Of a stretch of DNA of 64,000 nt, positions 30,535 through 41,005 are shown piece by piece. The DNA is taken from the NCBI GenBank assembly GCA_963788015.1, contig CAWBEY010000005.1, positions 434,001-498,000 of the forward strand, written 5' to 3'. Each line of letters starts with the position of its first letter. The first letter of the stretch is position 1. The stretch is from JBBRHH01 sp963788015. GTDB taxonomy: Bacteria > Planctomycetota > Phycisphaerae > Tepidisphaerales > Tepidisphaeraceae. The position numbers were made by a program, and so were the translations under genes. The notes below the pieces were generated by a model. It had not been told where the DNA came from, ran no database searches, and saw nothing but the letters and a program-made list of their open reading frames with translations.

Positions 30535-33500
30535 ATGAAACGCGCAGTGACTTCTTTGATGACGTGTTTGATCGCGGCCGCGCTCTGTTTTAGCGCTACC
30601 ACCCAGCCCGCCAAAGACCAGGGCCAGCGGCGGCAGGATGCGGAGAAGCGGTTTCGGGATGGGAACTGGAAGGAGGCGTTTGACGGCTTCAGCACGTTGG
30701 CGCTGGATCCAACGGATGACGCGAAGGAGGTGGGGCATGATCTGACGCAGGCGATTGAGTGCCAGCGCCGGCTGGGGCGCATCGATGAGACGGATGATTT
30801 GCGCGAGAAAGTCGTGGCGGCCCACGCTGACAATTGGCGTCTGCTCTGGACGGCGGCCCAGAGTTTTCAGAACGAGCAGCATTATGGCTTCATGGTTGCC
30901 GGGAAGTTTTATCGGGGGAACCATCGCGGGAACGACGGCAAGCAGATGTTTGTGATGGATCGGGACCGGGTGCGCATGCTGCAACTGATGCAGGAGGCCT
31001 CGGAGCAACTGGCGGCTTCTAAGGAGAAGCGCAGTGAGGGAGAGGTGGGTCAGTTTTATCTGGGTTTCGCGCAGGCGATTTTGTTTGGATGGAACGGGGC
31101 GGATGCGTGGCGGCTTCAGTACATGGTGGATCTGTCGAAGCTGCCGGATTACGAGGAAACCTACGATTATTACGGGCATTACAATCCCGGCCGCGGCGCA
31201 CCGGTGAAGGAAGACGGTACCCCGGTCTATCACCAACTGCCCAAGAGCTACAAAGAGGCGGCCAGCGATGGGGAGCGGTGGCGCTGGTGCCTGCAACAGG
31301 CGATGGACGTGCCGGCCAGTGCGCTGCAGGCCAAGAGCAATTACGCACAGTTTCTCCAAAGCCAGTTTGGGGTGGAGACGATGGGGCAGTTTGGGCAGAT
31401 GTTCCGCCACATCCAGGAGAGCGACGATACGCGGAAGGACGAAAGCGGGCCGTTCGCCGTTTCGACGCTGGGCGAGGATGAGACGATCGCCCGGCTGGCC
31501 AATGGCGTGAAGCGGTTCAAGCTCCCGGATGAATTCAATCCGATCAAGGTGTACCAGGAGATCGCGGAAACCAAGTCAAAAGATGGCTGGCATGAACAGG
31601 CGCTGAATGAACTGGCGCAGCTCTTCACGAACCGCCAGCAGTACGACCGGGCGGCCGAATACTGGAAGAAGAGCATTGCCGATCATGGCGATCCGAACGA
31701 TCACTCGAAGCAAAAGCAGATCGATCAGATCCTGGGCAACTGGGCGATGTTCGATGCGATACAGACCCAGCCGGCCGGGAAAGAGGCCGTGGTCGATTTG
31801 CGGTTCCGCAATGGGAACAAGGTTTCGTTTGAGGCGTTTCCCATCGACACGTTGAAATTGTTTGCGGATTTGGAAGCGTATTTGAAATCCAATCCGCAGC
31901 AGGTGGCCTGGGAACAGGTCGAGGTGCAGAACCTTGGCATGCGACTGGTGGAGAAGGGGCAGACGCAGTATCTGAAGAAGGATGCGTCGGTGAAGTGGGA
32001 CCTGGATCTCAAGCCGCGTGAAAAGCACTTTGACAAGCGGGTTGTGGTGACGACGCCGCTGAAGAAGGCCGGGGCGTATCTGCTGCGGGCGAAGATGGAG
32101 GGTGGGAACACCAGCAATGTGATTGTGTGGGTTGCGGACACTGTGATCGTGCGCAAGCCGCTGGTTGAGGGGTATTACTATTACGTGGCGGATGCGGTGA
32201 CGGGCAATCCGGTTCCCAAGGCGGAGCTGAGATTTTTTGGGTATCAGCAGGTCCAGGTCAAGGACCGGCAGTTCCAGGTTAATACGCGCGAGTTTGCAGA
32301 GAAGACCGACAAGGATGGGCAGATAATCATCCCCGGCAACCAGGCCGACGCGGGTTTTCAATGGCTTATCACGACGAACACCGAAGATGGGCGGCTGGCG
32401 TTCCTGGGATTTGAGGGGATCTGGCACGGCCGCAATGCGTCGTACGACTATGAGTACAACCAGAACAAATGTTTCGTGATGACGGATCGGCCGGTGTATC
32501 GGCCGTATCAGTCGGTGAAGTTCAAGGCATGGATGGGGCATGCCAAGTATGACGAGGAAGGAAATTCGCCGCAGGCCGGCCAGAATTTCCAGGTGATCAT
32601 CACCAATCCGAAGGGCGAAAAGATCCTGGAGAAGGGATTTACCGCCGACGCGTATGGCGGAATTGATGGCGAGCTTGCGCTTCCGAAGGATGCGCCGCTG
32701 GGGATGTATTCGATCGGCATCAGCAACTGGGGCGGCAATTCGTTTCGGGTGGAGGAATACAAGAAGCCTGAGTTTGAAGTGAAGGTGGATGCGCCGACCG
32801 AGCCGGTGATGCTTGGTGAGAAGATCACGGCCACCATTAACGCCAAATATTACTTTGGCGCGCCGGTGGTCGAGGCGAAGGTGAAGTACAAGGTGATGCG
32901 CCAGAATTACGCGGCCAACTGGTATCCGTCGGGCAAGTGGGACTGGTTCTATGAGCCGGGGTATTGGTGGTTTGCCGAGGATTACATGTGGTTTCCGGGG
33001 TGGCGCGAATGGGGTTGCATGCGGCCGCACCCGATGTGGTGGCGCATGGGCAGCCCGCCGCCGGAGATGGTGAGCGAGAACGAAGTGCCGGTCGACAAGG
33101 ACGGCAATGTAAAAGTGGAGATCGACACGGCGACGGCCAAGGCCGTGCATGGCGACACGGATCATCAATACACGATCACGGCGGAGGTGACGGATCAATC
33201 GCGCCGCACCATCGTGGGCACCGGCAGCGTGATGGTAGCGCGCAAGCCGTTTAAGGTTTATGCGTGGGTTGATCGCGGCTATTACCACTCGGGCGATGAC
33301 ATCCGCGCGGACTTCTCGGCCCAGACCTTGGATAAGAAGCCGGTGAAAGGGGAGGGCGAGCTGCGGCTCTTGAAGATTTCCTATGACAAGGACATGAAGC
33401 CCGCGGAGAAAGAGGTTCAGAAATGGGCGCTGGCCACGGACGATCAAGGCCGCTCGAACGTTCAGATGAAGGCTGCGGAGCCTGGACAGTATCGCATCAG

Positions 33501-36500
33501 CTACAAGGTGAGCGACGACAAGAAGCACGCGATCGAGGGCGGCTACGTGTTCGTCGTTCGCGGCCAGGGCTTTGACGGCAAGGATTACCGCTTCAATGAC
33601 ATCGAGCTGATTCCAGACAAGAAGGAATATGCGCCAAGCGAAGCGGTGAAGCTGCAGATCAACACCAACAAGGCCGATGGCACGGTGCTGCTGTTTGCCA
33701 AGCCGGCGAATGGGATTTACCTGCCGCCGAAGCTGATTCACATGCAGGGCAAGAGCACGGTGGAAGACATTGAGGTGATGAAGCGTGACATGCCCAATAT
33801 GTTTGTGGAGGCGATGACGATCGCCGATGGGCGGGCGCATCAGGAGACGCGCGAGATCGTGGTGCCGCCGGAAAAGCGGGTGCTGGACGTGCAGGTGGTG
33901 CCCACGACGCAGCAATACAAGCCGGGGCAGGAGGCGAAGATCCGCATCAAGCTGACGGATGCCTATGGGCAGCCGTTCGAAGGCTCCACCGTGGTCAGCA
34001 TTTACGACAAGTCGGTGGAGTACATTTCCGGCGGATCGAACGTGCCGGACATCAAGACCTTTTTCTGGAAGTGGCGGCGCGGTCATTATCCGAACCTCGA
34101 GACAACACTGGCGCGGGGCGGCGGGAATGTGATTCATTCGCGCGAGACGCCGATGCAGTTTCTCGGAATATTTGGCGCGATGATGGCTGACCTGATGCCC
34201 GCCGACGGTGAGCAGGCGGCCGGGCAAGTGTCGGAGTTTGGCTACGCGGACATGGACAACGCCGGCAGCGGCAGGGGGAAGGGAGAATGCTGCGCAAGGG
34301 CGGCGCCATGAACCACATGGCAATGGCGGCCGCGCCAATGTCGCCGGGCATGGCCGGCGGCAGGATGGCGCTGCAGGATGCCAAAGCAGAAAAATCGAAG
34401 GACGGACTCGAACAGGAGGCGCAAGGGCTGGCCGCCGAGGCGCCAGCCCCGCAGATGGTTGAGCCGACGATCCGGAAGAACTTCGCCGACACCGCCCTCT
34501 GGAACGCCAGCCTCACCACCAACAAGGATGGCGAGGGAGAGGTGCAGTTGAAGATGCCCGAGAACCTCACGACTTGGAAGGCCAAGGTGTGGGCGATGGG
34601 CCGGGGCACGCAGGTTGGCGAAGGCTCGGTGGAAGTGGTGACGAAAAAGAACCTGATTCTGCGCCTGCAGGCGCCGCGGTTCTTCACGCAGAAGGATCAG
34701 GTGATTCTGTCGGCCAACGTCCACAACTACCTCAAGACGAAGAAGACCGTGCAGGTGAGCCTGGAGTTGGATGGGCCATCCCTCGTCGCCCAAGGTGCGT
34801 CGATGCAGAGCGTCGAAATCGACGCCAACAGCGAGAAGCGCGTGGATTGGCTGGTCGCGGTTGCTCAGCCGGGCGAGGCAACGGTGCGCATGAAGGCGGT
34901 GACGGATGAAGAGTCCGACGCCATGCAGCAGAAGTTCCCGGTTTACATCCACGGGATGCTCAAGACCGATTCGTTCTCGGGCGCGATGCGGCCAAAGGAC
35001 GAGACGGCGAGCCTGACGTTCAAGGTGCCGGCCGAGCGCGTGATCGCCGATAGCCGCCTGGAAGTGCGCTATTCGCCCAGCGTGGCGTCGGCGATGGTCG
35101 ATGCGCTGCCGTATCTGGCGGAGTATCCTTACGGCTGCACCGAGCAAACGCTGAATCGGTTTTTGCCGACGGTCATCACGCAGAAGACCCTGCGCGACAT
35201 GCACATCGACCTGAAGGCCATTCACGAGAAGCAGGTAAACCTCAACGCCCAGGAAATCGGCAACGACAAGGAACGGGCAGAGCAGTGGAAGATGCACCAG
35301 CACCCGGATTACAGCCCGGTGTTCGAGGAGGCGGTGGTGCAGGACATGGTGCGCGCCGGCCTGGAAAAGCTGGTGAACATGCAACTGAATGATGGCGGAT
35401 GGGGCTGGTTCAGCGGGTTTGGCGAGCAGTCGTATCCGCACACCACGGCAGTGGTCGTGCATGGGCTGCAGATGGCGCGCATCAGTGATGTGGTCATCCC
35501 CGCCAATGTGGTGGAGCGCGGCGTGAACTGGCTGAAGAACTATCAGGCCCAGCAAATCAGCATGATCCACAACTACATGAACAAGGCCAAGGGAGAGCGG
35601 CAGAAAGAGAAGGCCGACGATCTGGATGCCCTGGTGTTCATGGTGCTGGTGGATGCGGATTATGAGAACCCGGAGATGCTGGAGTTTCTCTACCGCGACC
35701 GCAATGATTTAAGCGTCTACAGCAAGGGCATGTACGGGCTGGCCCTTTTCAAGAAGGACCACAAGGACAAGCTGGAGATGATCCAGCGCAACATCAGCCA
35801 GTACGTGGTGCAGGATGACGAGAACCAGACTGCCTACCTTAAACTGCCGGAGAACACTGCCTGGTGGTATTGGTACGGCAGCGACACCGAGGCGATGGCG
35901 TACTACCTGAAGCTGTTGTCGCGGACCGAGCCCAAGAGCGAAGTAGCGGCGCGGCTGGCGAAGTATCTGATCAACAATCGCAAGCACGCGACTTATTGGA
36001 ATTCAACGCGCGATACAGCACTGTGCGTGGAGGCGCTGGGCGAGTTTGTAAAGGCCAGCGGCGAAGATGCCCCCGACATGACGGTGCAGATCGCCATTGA
36101 TGGCAAGAAGGTCAAGGAAGTGACGATCAACGCCGCCAATATGTTCAGCTTCGACAACAAGCTGGTGCTGAGCGGCGCGGAAGTCCCGGACGGGCGCACA
36201 AGATCGAGTTCACCAAAAAGGGACAGGGGCCGTTGTACTTCAACGCGTACGTGACCAACTTCACGCTGGAGGACCACATCACCAAGGCCGGCCTGGAGAT
36301 CAAGGTGAACCGGAAGTATTACAAGCTCAAGCCGGTGGATAAGAAGGTCAAGGTCGAAGGCGCGCATGGCCAGGCGCTGGACCAGAAGGTTGAGAAATAC
36401 GAGCGCGAGGAATTGAGCGAGATGGCGATCCTCAAGAGCGGCGATCTGGTGGAATGCGAGATGGAGATCGACTCCAAGAACGACTACGAGTACATCCTGT

Positions 36501-36766
36501 TCGAGGACATGAAGGCGGCCGGTTTTGAGCCGGTGGAGGTGCGCAGCGGCTACAACGGCAACGACCTACGCGCCTATGTCGAGTTCCGCGATGAGCGCGT
36601 CTGCTTCTTCACGCAAACGCTGGCGCGTGGCAAGCACAGCGTTTCGTATCGGCTGCGGGCTGAGATTCCAGGCACGTTCAGCGCGCTGCCGACCAAGGCC
36701 AGTGCGATGTACGCACCGGAATTGAAGGCCAACTCAGATGAGTTCAAGGTCGGCATCAAGGACTGA
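30535..36766 (+). CDS. Giant alpha-2-macroglobulin family protein (two frameshifts)
   Basis: A secreted protein of about 2,077 residues. It has a signal peptide (LMTCLIAAALCFSATT), a helical tetratricopeptide-like N-terminus, then macroglobulin (MG) domains, including a stretch of ten tryptophans in about 55 residues (32905-33060). A Met/Ala/Pro-rich region near 34300 is placed where the bait region sits. The thioester motif GCTEQT (bases 35133-35150) lies in the alpha-helical toroid domain with LPYLAEYPYG and GGWGWFSGFGEQSYP. Proteins of this family trap proteases in the periplasm. Bases are missing near 34284 and 36194. I chose the ATG at 30535 with a ribosome site (gagagga) before it. Confidence 0.9.
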
Positions 36767-36794
36767 TTGAAAATCCAGAAGCGCCTATCAACCG

Positions 36795-36835
36795 CGCAGG
36801 GGCGAAGCCAACACTTCGCCCCTGCGTAAGTTTTT
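36795..36835 (+). terminator. Rho-independent terminator after the alpha-2-macroglobulin gene
   Basis: A perfect 13-base stem (36795-36807 with 36814-36826) closes a six-base loop and is followed by TAAGTTTTT. This is a textbook intrinsic terminator 28 bases past the stop codon. Confidence 0.85.
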
Positions 36836-36847
36836 GCCAGGGTGGAA

Positions 36848-37099
36848 TCAACGATTGACGAATTCAGCGACAAAGAGCGGCCTGGTCGCGGGATTATCCA
36901 GCCACATCTCCTGCTCGCGGCGGGGGAGAGACTCAAAGGCGTCGGTGGCCGATGCGGCTTGGGGGTTCTGGCACTCGCGGTCGAGCTGCGCCTGCATAGA
37001 CGCTGCCTGTGACGGGGACGTTTGAAACAACTGCATTTGTCGGCACTCCTTCTTTGCTTCGGCGATGCGATTAAGAAGGGTGTACGATTCGATCAGCAC
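36848..37099 (-). CDS. Small hypothetical protein
   Basis: An 83-residue open frame, 12 bases downstream of the HAF-repeat gene on the same strand. It is rich in Gln, Glu and Arg (LLNRIAEAKKECRQMQ, ESLPRREQEMWLDNPATRP) and probably helical, with no signal peptide. No family is recognised. The reading frame fills almost the whole gap between the terminator and the HAF gene, but at this length in G+C-rich DNA it could be chance. Confidence 0.4.
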   Translation of the reverse strand: MLIESYTLLNRIAEAKKECRQMQLFQTSPSQAASMQAQLDRECQNPQAASATDAFESLPRREQEMWLDNPATRPLFVAEFVNR

Positions 37100-37111
37100 C
37101 GGGGCAAACCG

Positions 37112-38488
37112 CTATGCGGCAATGTTGACGGTGAAAGAGCCAAGCAACTTGGCGGCCGCAAAATTACCGGACGTATCGGCCACCTGATGCTTCTGGAGAT
37201 AGATGTTGTACGTTCCATTCGAAGAAGTATCCCACATCCCGTGCGGCCCGATGATCTGAAACGTGGCCACGCGGCGCGGGCCGTTGAACGTGCGGTCGAT
37301 TTTCATCAGCTTCGCAACGCGCCGGAAGCCATTGGCATCTTTCACGAGGATGTTGCCGCCGCGAATGGTGTGGGCGTTGACGCTGTTGTCGTCGGTGTAA
37401 GTGACGGTGATGGTATAAGCAGTCTGGGCGGTGGTGAGGTCGGGCGTGGCGGCGATTTTCGCGGTGGGGGGCTTGGTGTCGCGGAACGTGCCGGAGAAGG
37501 GGTTCAGCAAGACGGCATGGGTTTGGCCGGCGGCGTTGGTCGCTTCGCCAACGATTTGTCCGGCATTGTTGATGCCATGCACGTCGGTGACAGTCCATGG
37601 CGAATGGGGCGGAATGAGGAAGTTAAGGTCGAACAACCCCTGCTGTTTTGTCCAGACAAACGCGTGCTGCTTGGTGCCCTTGGTGAAGAAGGACGTACCG
37701 ACGACGGTGGCGGATTCGTTGACGGCTTCGGCCTTGCTCGCCCCGCCGAGGCTGCCGACGTCGGTCATGATCCCGCCGGAATAGAAGAAGGCATGGTAGA
37801 GGGGCGTGTCCGTGTCGCTGGTATCGACCAGCCCAACCACATCGCCGCGCTCATTGACCGCCTCGGCGTCGCCCTGCTTGTTCTGCTGGCCGGCGATGCC
37901 GCCCAGGGGAACGACCTGCCCGCTCTGGAACGCGGCCGGTTGCTGGTTGTGCGAGCCGACGACGAGGCCAAACCTGTTGACGCCCCGCGCGATCCCTTCA
38001 TCAGAATTGTTCAGGATGGGCGATACCAACCCCGCGCCCCAGAGTGCGGGACGAAAGCCGGATTCTCCGACGATTTCTTCCCGGCTGCTGATGGCCAATG
38101 CGCGTTGCACCGTCTCGCCGGAAATGTTGTCCAGGGATTGAATGCTGCCGCCCGTCCAGAGAAGGGCCTGCTGGGTGGATCGGCCGGTAACGGGATCTTC
38201 CTCATTGCCGACGATCGTGCCGTTGTCATTGATGGCGCTGGCGACGCTTGAATAGCCTGGCTTCAGCACGCCCAGGTCGGTCTTCCGGCCGTTTTCCCAG
38301 AGGAAGGCGTGGTCAATGCCTTTGACGTTTTCGGCAAAGCCGACGATCTGGCCTTTGTTGTTGATGTCGTTGGCAACGCTGGAGACGTTTGCGGTTGGGA
38401 CACCCAGATCGGTGATGGTGTAGAAGCCTTGTGAAAAAAGTATTCGGGTTTCGAGAATTTCAAAAACGCCGGCCGGGGAATCGGGCAC
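37112..38488 (-). CDS. HAF-repeat extracellular protein with planctomycete LEPR-like motif
   Basis: A 458-residue protein built mostly from HAF repeats: short beta units such as GFYTITDLGVPT, GIDHAFLWENGRKTDLGVL, HAFFYSGGIMTDVGSLGG and HAFVWTKQQGLFDL, each ending in an NDINNKGQIVG-type turn. They probably form a beta-propeller. The N-terminus FEILETRILFSQG matches the LEPR-like motif (LE-x-R-x-L-x-S) placed near the start of many secreted planctomycete proteins. The C-terminal 130 residues form an Ig-like domain (TITVTYTDDNSVN). The product is probably on the cell surface; function unknown. The gene is intact and diverges from argH. Confidence 0.85.
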   Translation of the reverse strand: MPDSPAGVFEILETRILFSQGFYTITDLGVPTANVSSVANDINNKGQIVGFAENVKGIDHAFLWENGRKTDLGVLKPGYSSVASAINDNGTIVGNEEDPVTGRSTQQALLWTGGSIQSLDNISGETVQRALAISSREEIVGESGFRPALWGAGLVSPILNNSDEGIARGVNRFGLVVGSHNQQPAAFQSGQVVPLGGIAGQQNKQGDAEAVNERGDVVGLVDTSDTDTPLYHAFFYSGGIMTDVGSLGGASKAEAVNESATVVGTSFFTKGTKQHAFVWTKQQGLFDLNFLIPPHSPWTVTDVHGINNAGQIVGEATNAAGQTHAVLLNPFSGTFRDTKPPTAKIAATPDLTTAQTAYTITVTYTDDNSVNAHTIRGGNILVKDANGFRRVAKLMKIDRTFNGPRRVATFQIIGPHGMWDTSSNGTYNIYLQKHQVADTSGNFAAAKLLGSFTVNIAA

Positions 38489-38607
38489 AAAACCCTCCGA
38501 TTCATGGTGAAGAGGTTGGATAGAAACGAATGCAGAGGCATTGTTGACGCGATGCGCCGGGATTTCCAGTGCCTTTCACTTGCCACGGCTCGCCTTAGAA
38601 TGCGGCC

Positions 38608-40068
38608 ATGGCAGAAGGAACAAAGGGAAAATCATGGCAGGCCCGGATCGGCGAGGCGACAGACCAGCTCGCGCAGTCATTCGTGGAATCAATCTCGTAC
38701 GACCGCCGCCTGTATAAGCAGGACATCGCCGGAAGCATCGCCCATGCAAGAATGCTGGCGACGGTGAAACTGATTACAGAATCCGAGCGCGATGCGATTG
38801 TCGAGGGGCTGAAGGGAATCGAAAGAGACATTGAGGCGGAGAATTTCCAGTTCGACCAGAGCATGGAAGACATTCACATGGTGGTCGAGGCGGCGCTGAT
38901 TGAGCGGATCGGCGAGCCGGGGCGAAAGCTTCATACGGGCCGCAGCCGAAATGACCAGGTGGCCGGGGATTTATTTATCTGGCTGAACGGCAGCTTTGCG
39001 TTTGGAACTGCGTCGGCGGTGGGCGAGATCCGTCAGAGGCTTGACGATCTTGACCGGGCATTTTTCGAATTGGCCAATCGCAGCACGGACATCGTGATGC
39101 CGTCGTACACGCACTTGCAGCGCGCACAGCCGATATTGGCAGCGGCGGAATGTTTGGCCTGGGCCGAGGCCTTTCGAAATTGCTACTGGCGTTTTGATTG
39201 GACGGTGAGAAATCCACTCGGAAGCGGCGCCATCGCCGGAACTTCGCTTCCCATCGACCGTCAGGAAACGTGCGACGAGTTCGGCGATGAGATGCGTCCG
39301 GGCACCAGCAGCATTTATTCCACGGCCAATCGGGATGACGCCGTCGACTTCGTGTTCGCCTGCGCCATGGTTGCGCAGTGGTTGTCGCGATGGGCCGAGC
39401 AATGGATCATTTATTCCACGACAGAGTTCTCATTCATCAAGATCGCGGATCGGTACACGACGGGCAGCTCAATGATGCCGCAGAAGCGCAATCCCGACAT
39501 GCTGGAATTGATCCGCGGGCGGTGCGGGAATGTGTATGGTGACCTGTTTGCACTAATGACAATCCTGAAGGGTTTGCCCATCGGATACAACCGCGATTTG
39601 CAGGAAGACAAGCGCATTCTTTTTCGCGCGTACGACACCGTTTCGTCCTGCCTGACCATGGCGACTGCCATCGTGGCCTCGGCCAGTTATGTGAAAGAGA
39701 ATATCGAGCCGACGCTGGAGCGCGGGTTCCTGGATGCGACCAGCCTTGCTGAGTACCTGGTGACCAAAGGCGTGCCGTTTCGCACAGCGCATCAGGTGGT
39801 GGGGGCGCTGGTGGCGCGATGCGAGCGGGAAGGGAAGGTGGGGCTTTCTCACCTTCGCGTGGAGGATTTTGTCAGCGAGGTGGCCGGCCGCGAGAATCCG
39901 GCGCAGCCGTCAGGCGAGCGGCCTTCGACACGAATTGGCCAGGACGTCTTCGACGCACTGGGCGCGCACAACGTCGTCAATCGCTATCAAAGTGCGGGTG
40001 CGGCGGGTGGCAAGCCATTTGCAGAAGAGCTTGCGGCCTGGCAGGAAAGGATTGACGATGCAACTTGA
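38608..40068 (+). CDS. argH: Argininosuccinate lyase
   Basis: The last enzyme of arginine synthesis, splitting argininosuccinate into arginine and fumarate. The fumarase/aspartase superfamily signature GSSMMPQKRNPD is exact, and other family segments are present: HTGRSRNDQVAGDL, MPSYTHLQRAQPI, GTSLPIDRQ, GLPIGYNRDLQEDK. Length is 486 residues, slightly longer than usual. It is intact. The ATG at 38608 lies just after TAGAAT, so the message may be nearly leaderless. Its stop overlaps the next start. Confidence 0.95.
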   Translation: MAEGTKGKSWQARIGEATDQLAQSFVESISYDRRLYKQDIAGSIAHARMLATVKLITESERDAIVEGLKGIERDIEAENFQFDQSMEDIHMVVEAALIERIGEPGRKLHTGRSRNDQVAGDLFIWLNGSFAFGTASAVGEIRQRLDDLDRAFFELANRSTDIVMPSYTHLQRAQPILAAAECLAWAEAFRNCYWRFDWTVRNPLGSGAIAGTSLPIDRQETCDEFGDEMRPGTSSIYSTANRDDAVDFVFACAMVAQWLSRWAEQWIIYSTTEFSFIKIADRYTTGSSMMPQKRNPDMLELIRGRCGNVYGDLFALMTILKGLPIGYNRDLQEDKRILFRAYDTVSSCLTMATAIVASASYVKENIEPTLERGFLDATSLAEYLVTKGVPFRTAHQVVGALVARCEREGKVGLSHLRVEDFVSEVAGRENPAQPSGERPSTRIGQDVFDALGAHNVVNRYQSAGAAGGKPFAEELAAWQERIDDAT

Positions 40069-40411
40069 AAATGAACCTTTCGGCGCAACGTATGAAAACC
40101 AGATGGAGGCGCTCGCGTGGCTGAGGCAGGAAGAGGGGAAGGCCAATCACGCTATCACCGGGCTTGATGCGGCGAAGTCTCTGGCCGTGGTGGAAGAGCT
40201 TTATCAACTCGGGGCCGAGCAGGTGCTGGCCATTGGGATTCGCAAGGAAGGTGAGGCGGAGAAATCAGATGCACTGGTGATTAAGCTGCCCGAGGACCCG
40301 GCCATTCGCCAGGAACTGTTTGACTGGGAGGCATCACAGGCGCAAGGGCGCGGCGGCGAAAGCCAGACCGATCACGGGCAACAGCTTCTAACGAGCTCCT
40401 GGGGAAGCTGA
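40058..40411 (+). CDS. Small hypothetical protein overlapping argH
   Basis: A protein of 117 residues whose ATG lies inside the last codons of argH, an 11-base overlap that implies translational coupling. The sequence alternates hydrophobic and charged residues (LDAAKSLAVVEELYQLGAEQVLAIGI, DALVIKLPEDPAIRQELFDWEA) as in a small alpha/beta fold. I cannot name a family. The last 15 residues look less regular, and another frame there reads SNELLGKLIG before a stop at about 40420, so the C-terminus may be mis-framed. Position suggests a role near arginine synthesis, but that is only inference. Confidence 0.65.
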   Translation: MQLENEPFGATYENQMEALAWLRQEEGKANHAITGLDAAKSLAVVEELYQLGAEQVLAIGIRKEGEAEKSDALVIKLPEDPAIRQELFDWEASQAQGRGGESQTDHGQQLLTSSWGS

Positions 40412-40465
40412 TCGGCTGACAGGGAAGGTGGGGCCCATTATCATTCACTGGTGCGAAAGGAGCCG

Positions 40466-41005
40466 ATGCTGAGTAACCCCTGGGCGTACGTTCCCTTCTT
40501 TCTGGCAATTGGCGCGGCGGTGGGGATGGTCAGCGGCATGGTCGGCCTGGGCGGCGGCGTGATGGTAATCCCGTTATTAACGCTCCTGGGCTACCGGCAG
40601 GCGCTCGCCAACGGCACCAGCATCGCCATGCTCCTGCCGCCAATTGGGATCTTCGCGTTCTTCACCTACTACCGCAACGGCAATGTGAATCTGCCGGTGG
40701 CGATGCTTCTGGCTACAGGTTTTGCGGTCGGCGGCTATTTCGGCGGAAAATTCGCCAACAGTATTTCCGACACAACATTGCGCCGGCTTTTTGGTTTTTT
40801 TCTGCTCTATGTTTCGGGCATGACGTTGTTCCGAGGCGATGGGCGCGTCAGATCCGTTGGGTACACGCTGCTGGTCATGGCCGCGTATGGCGCGGCATAT
40901 CTTGGAATGTTAGCCACTGGCCGGCGCTGGAGTCGGAGCGTCTCCGCCCCAGCCGTTTTCAATGCGCATCAGGCGAGGGAAATGGGGCCGGATTATGAAA
41001 TCTAA
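40466..41005 (+). CDS. TauE/SafE family membrane protein (half-length)
   Basis: A membrane protein of 179 residues with the TauE/SafE (DUF81) core GLGGGVMVIPLLTLLGY and helices FLAIGAAVGMVSGMVGL, VAMLLATGFAVGGYFGG and RLFGFFLLYVSGMTLF. Full members have two such repeats and about 250 residues, so this is a single-repeat form. Relatives export sulfite or other sulfur-containing anions; transport here is inferred. An AAAGGAG ribosome site precedes the ATG at 40466. The C-terminal tail overlaps the start of lpxI. Confidence 0.8.
   Translation: MLSNPWAYVPFFLAIGAAVGMVSGMVGLGGGVMVIPLLTLLGYRQALANGTSIAMLLPPIGIFAFFTYYRNGNVNLPVAMLLATGFAVGGYFGGKFANSISDTTLRRLFGFFLLYVSGMTLFRGDGRVRSVGYTLLVMAAYGAAYLGMLATGRRWSRSVSAPAVFNAHQAREMGPDYEI

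Noticed and set aside
31576..34338. Very long minus-strand frame (920 residues) opposite the alpha-2-macroglobulin
   Set aside because: Its protein is dominated by His, Arg and Leu, as expected from the reverse of a coding frame in G+C-rich DNA; the plus strand has recognised domains.
37022..38251. Plus-strand frame of 409 residues opposite the HAF protein
   Set aside because: No motif is present, whereas the minus frame contains regular HAF repeats and an LEPR-like motif.
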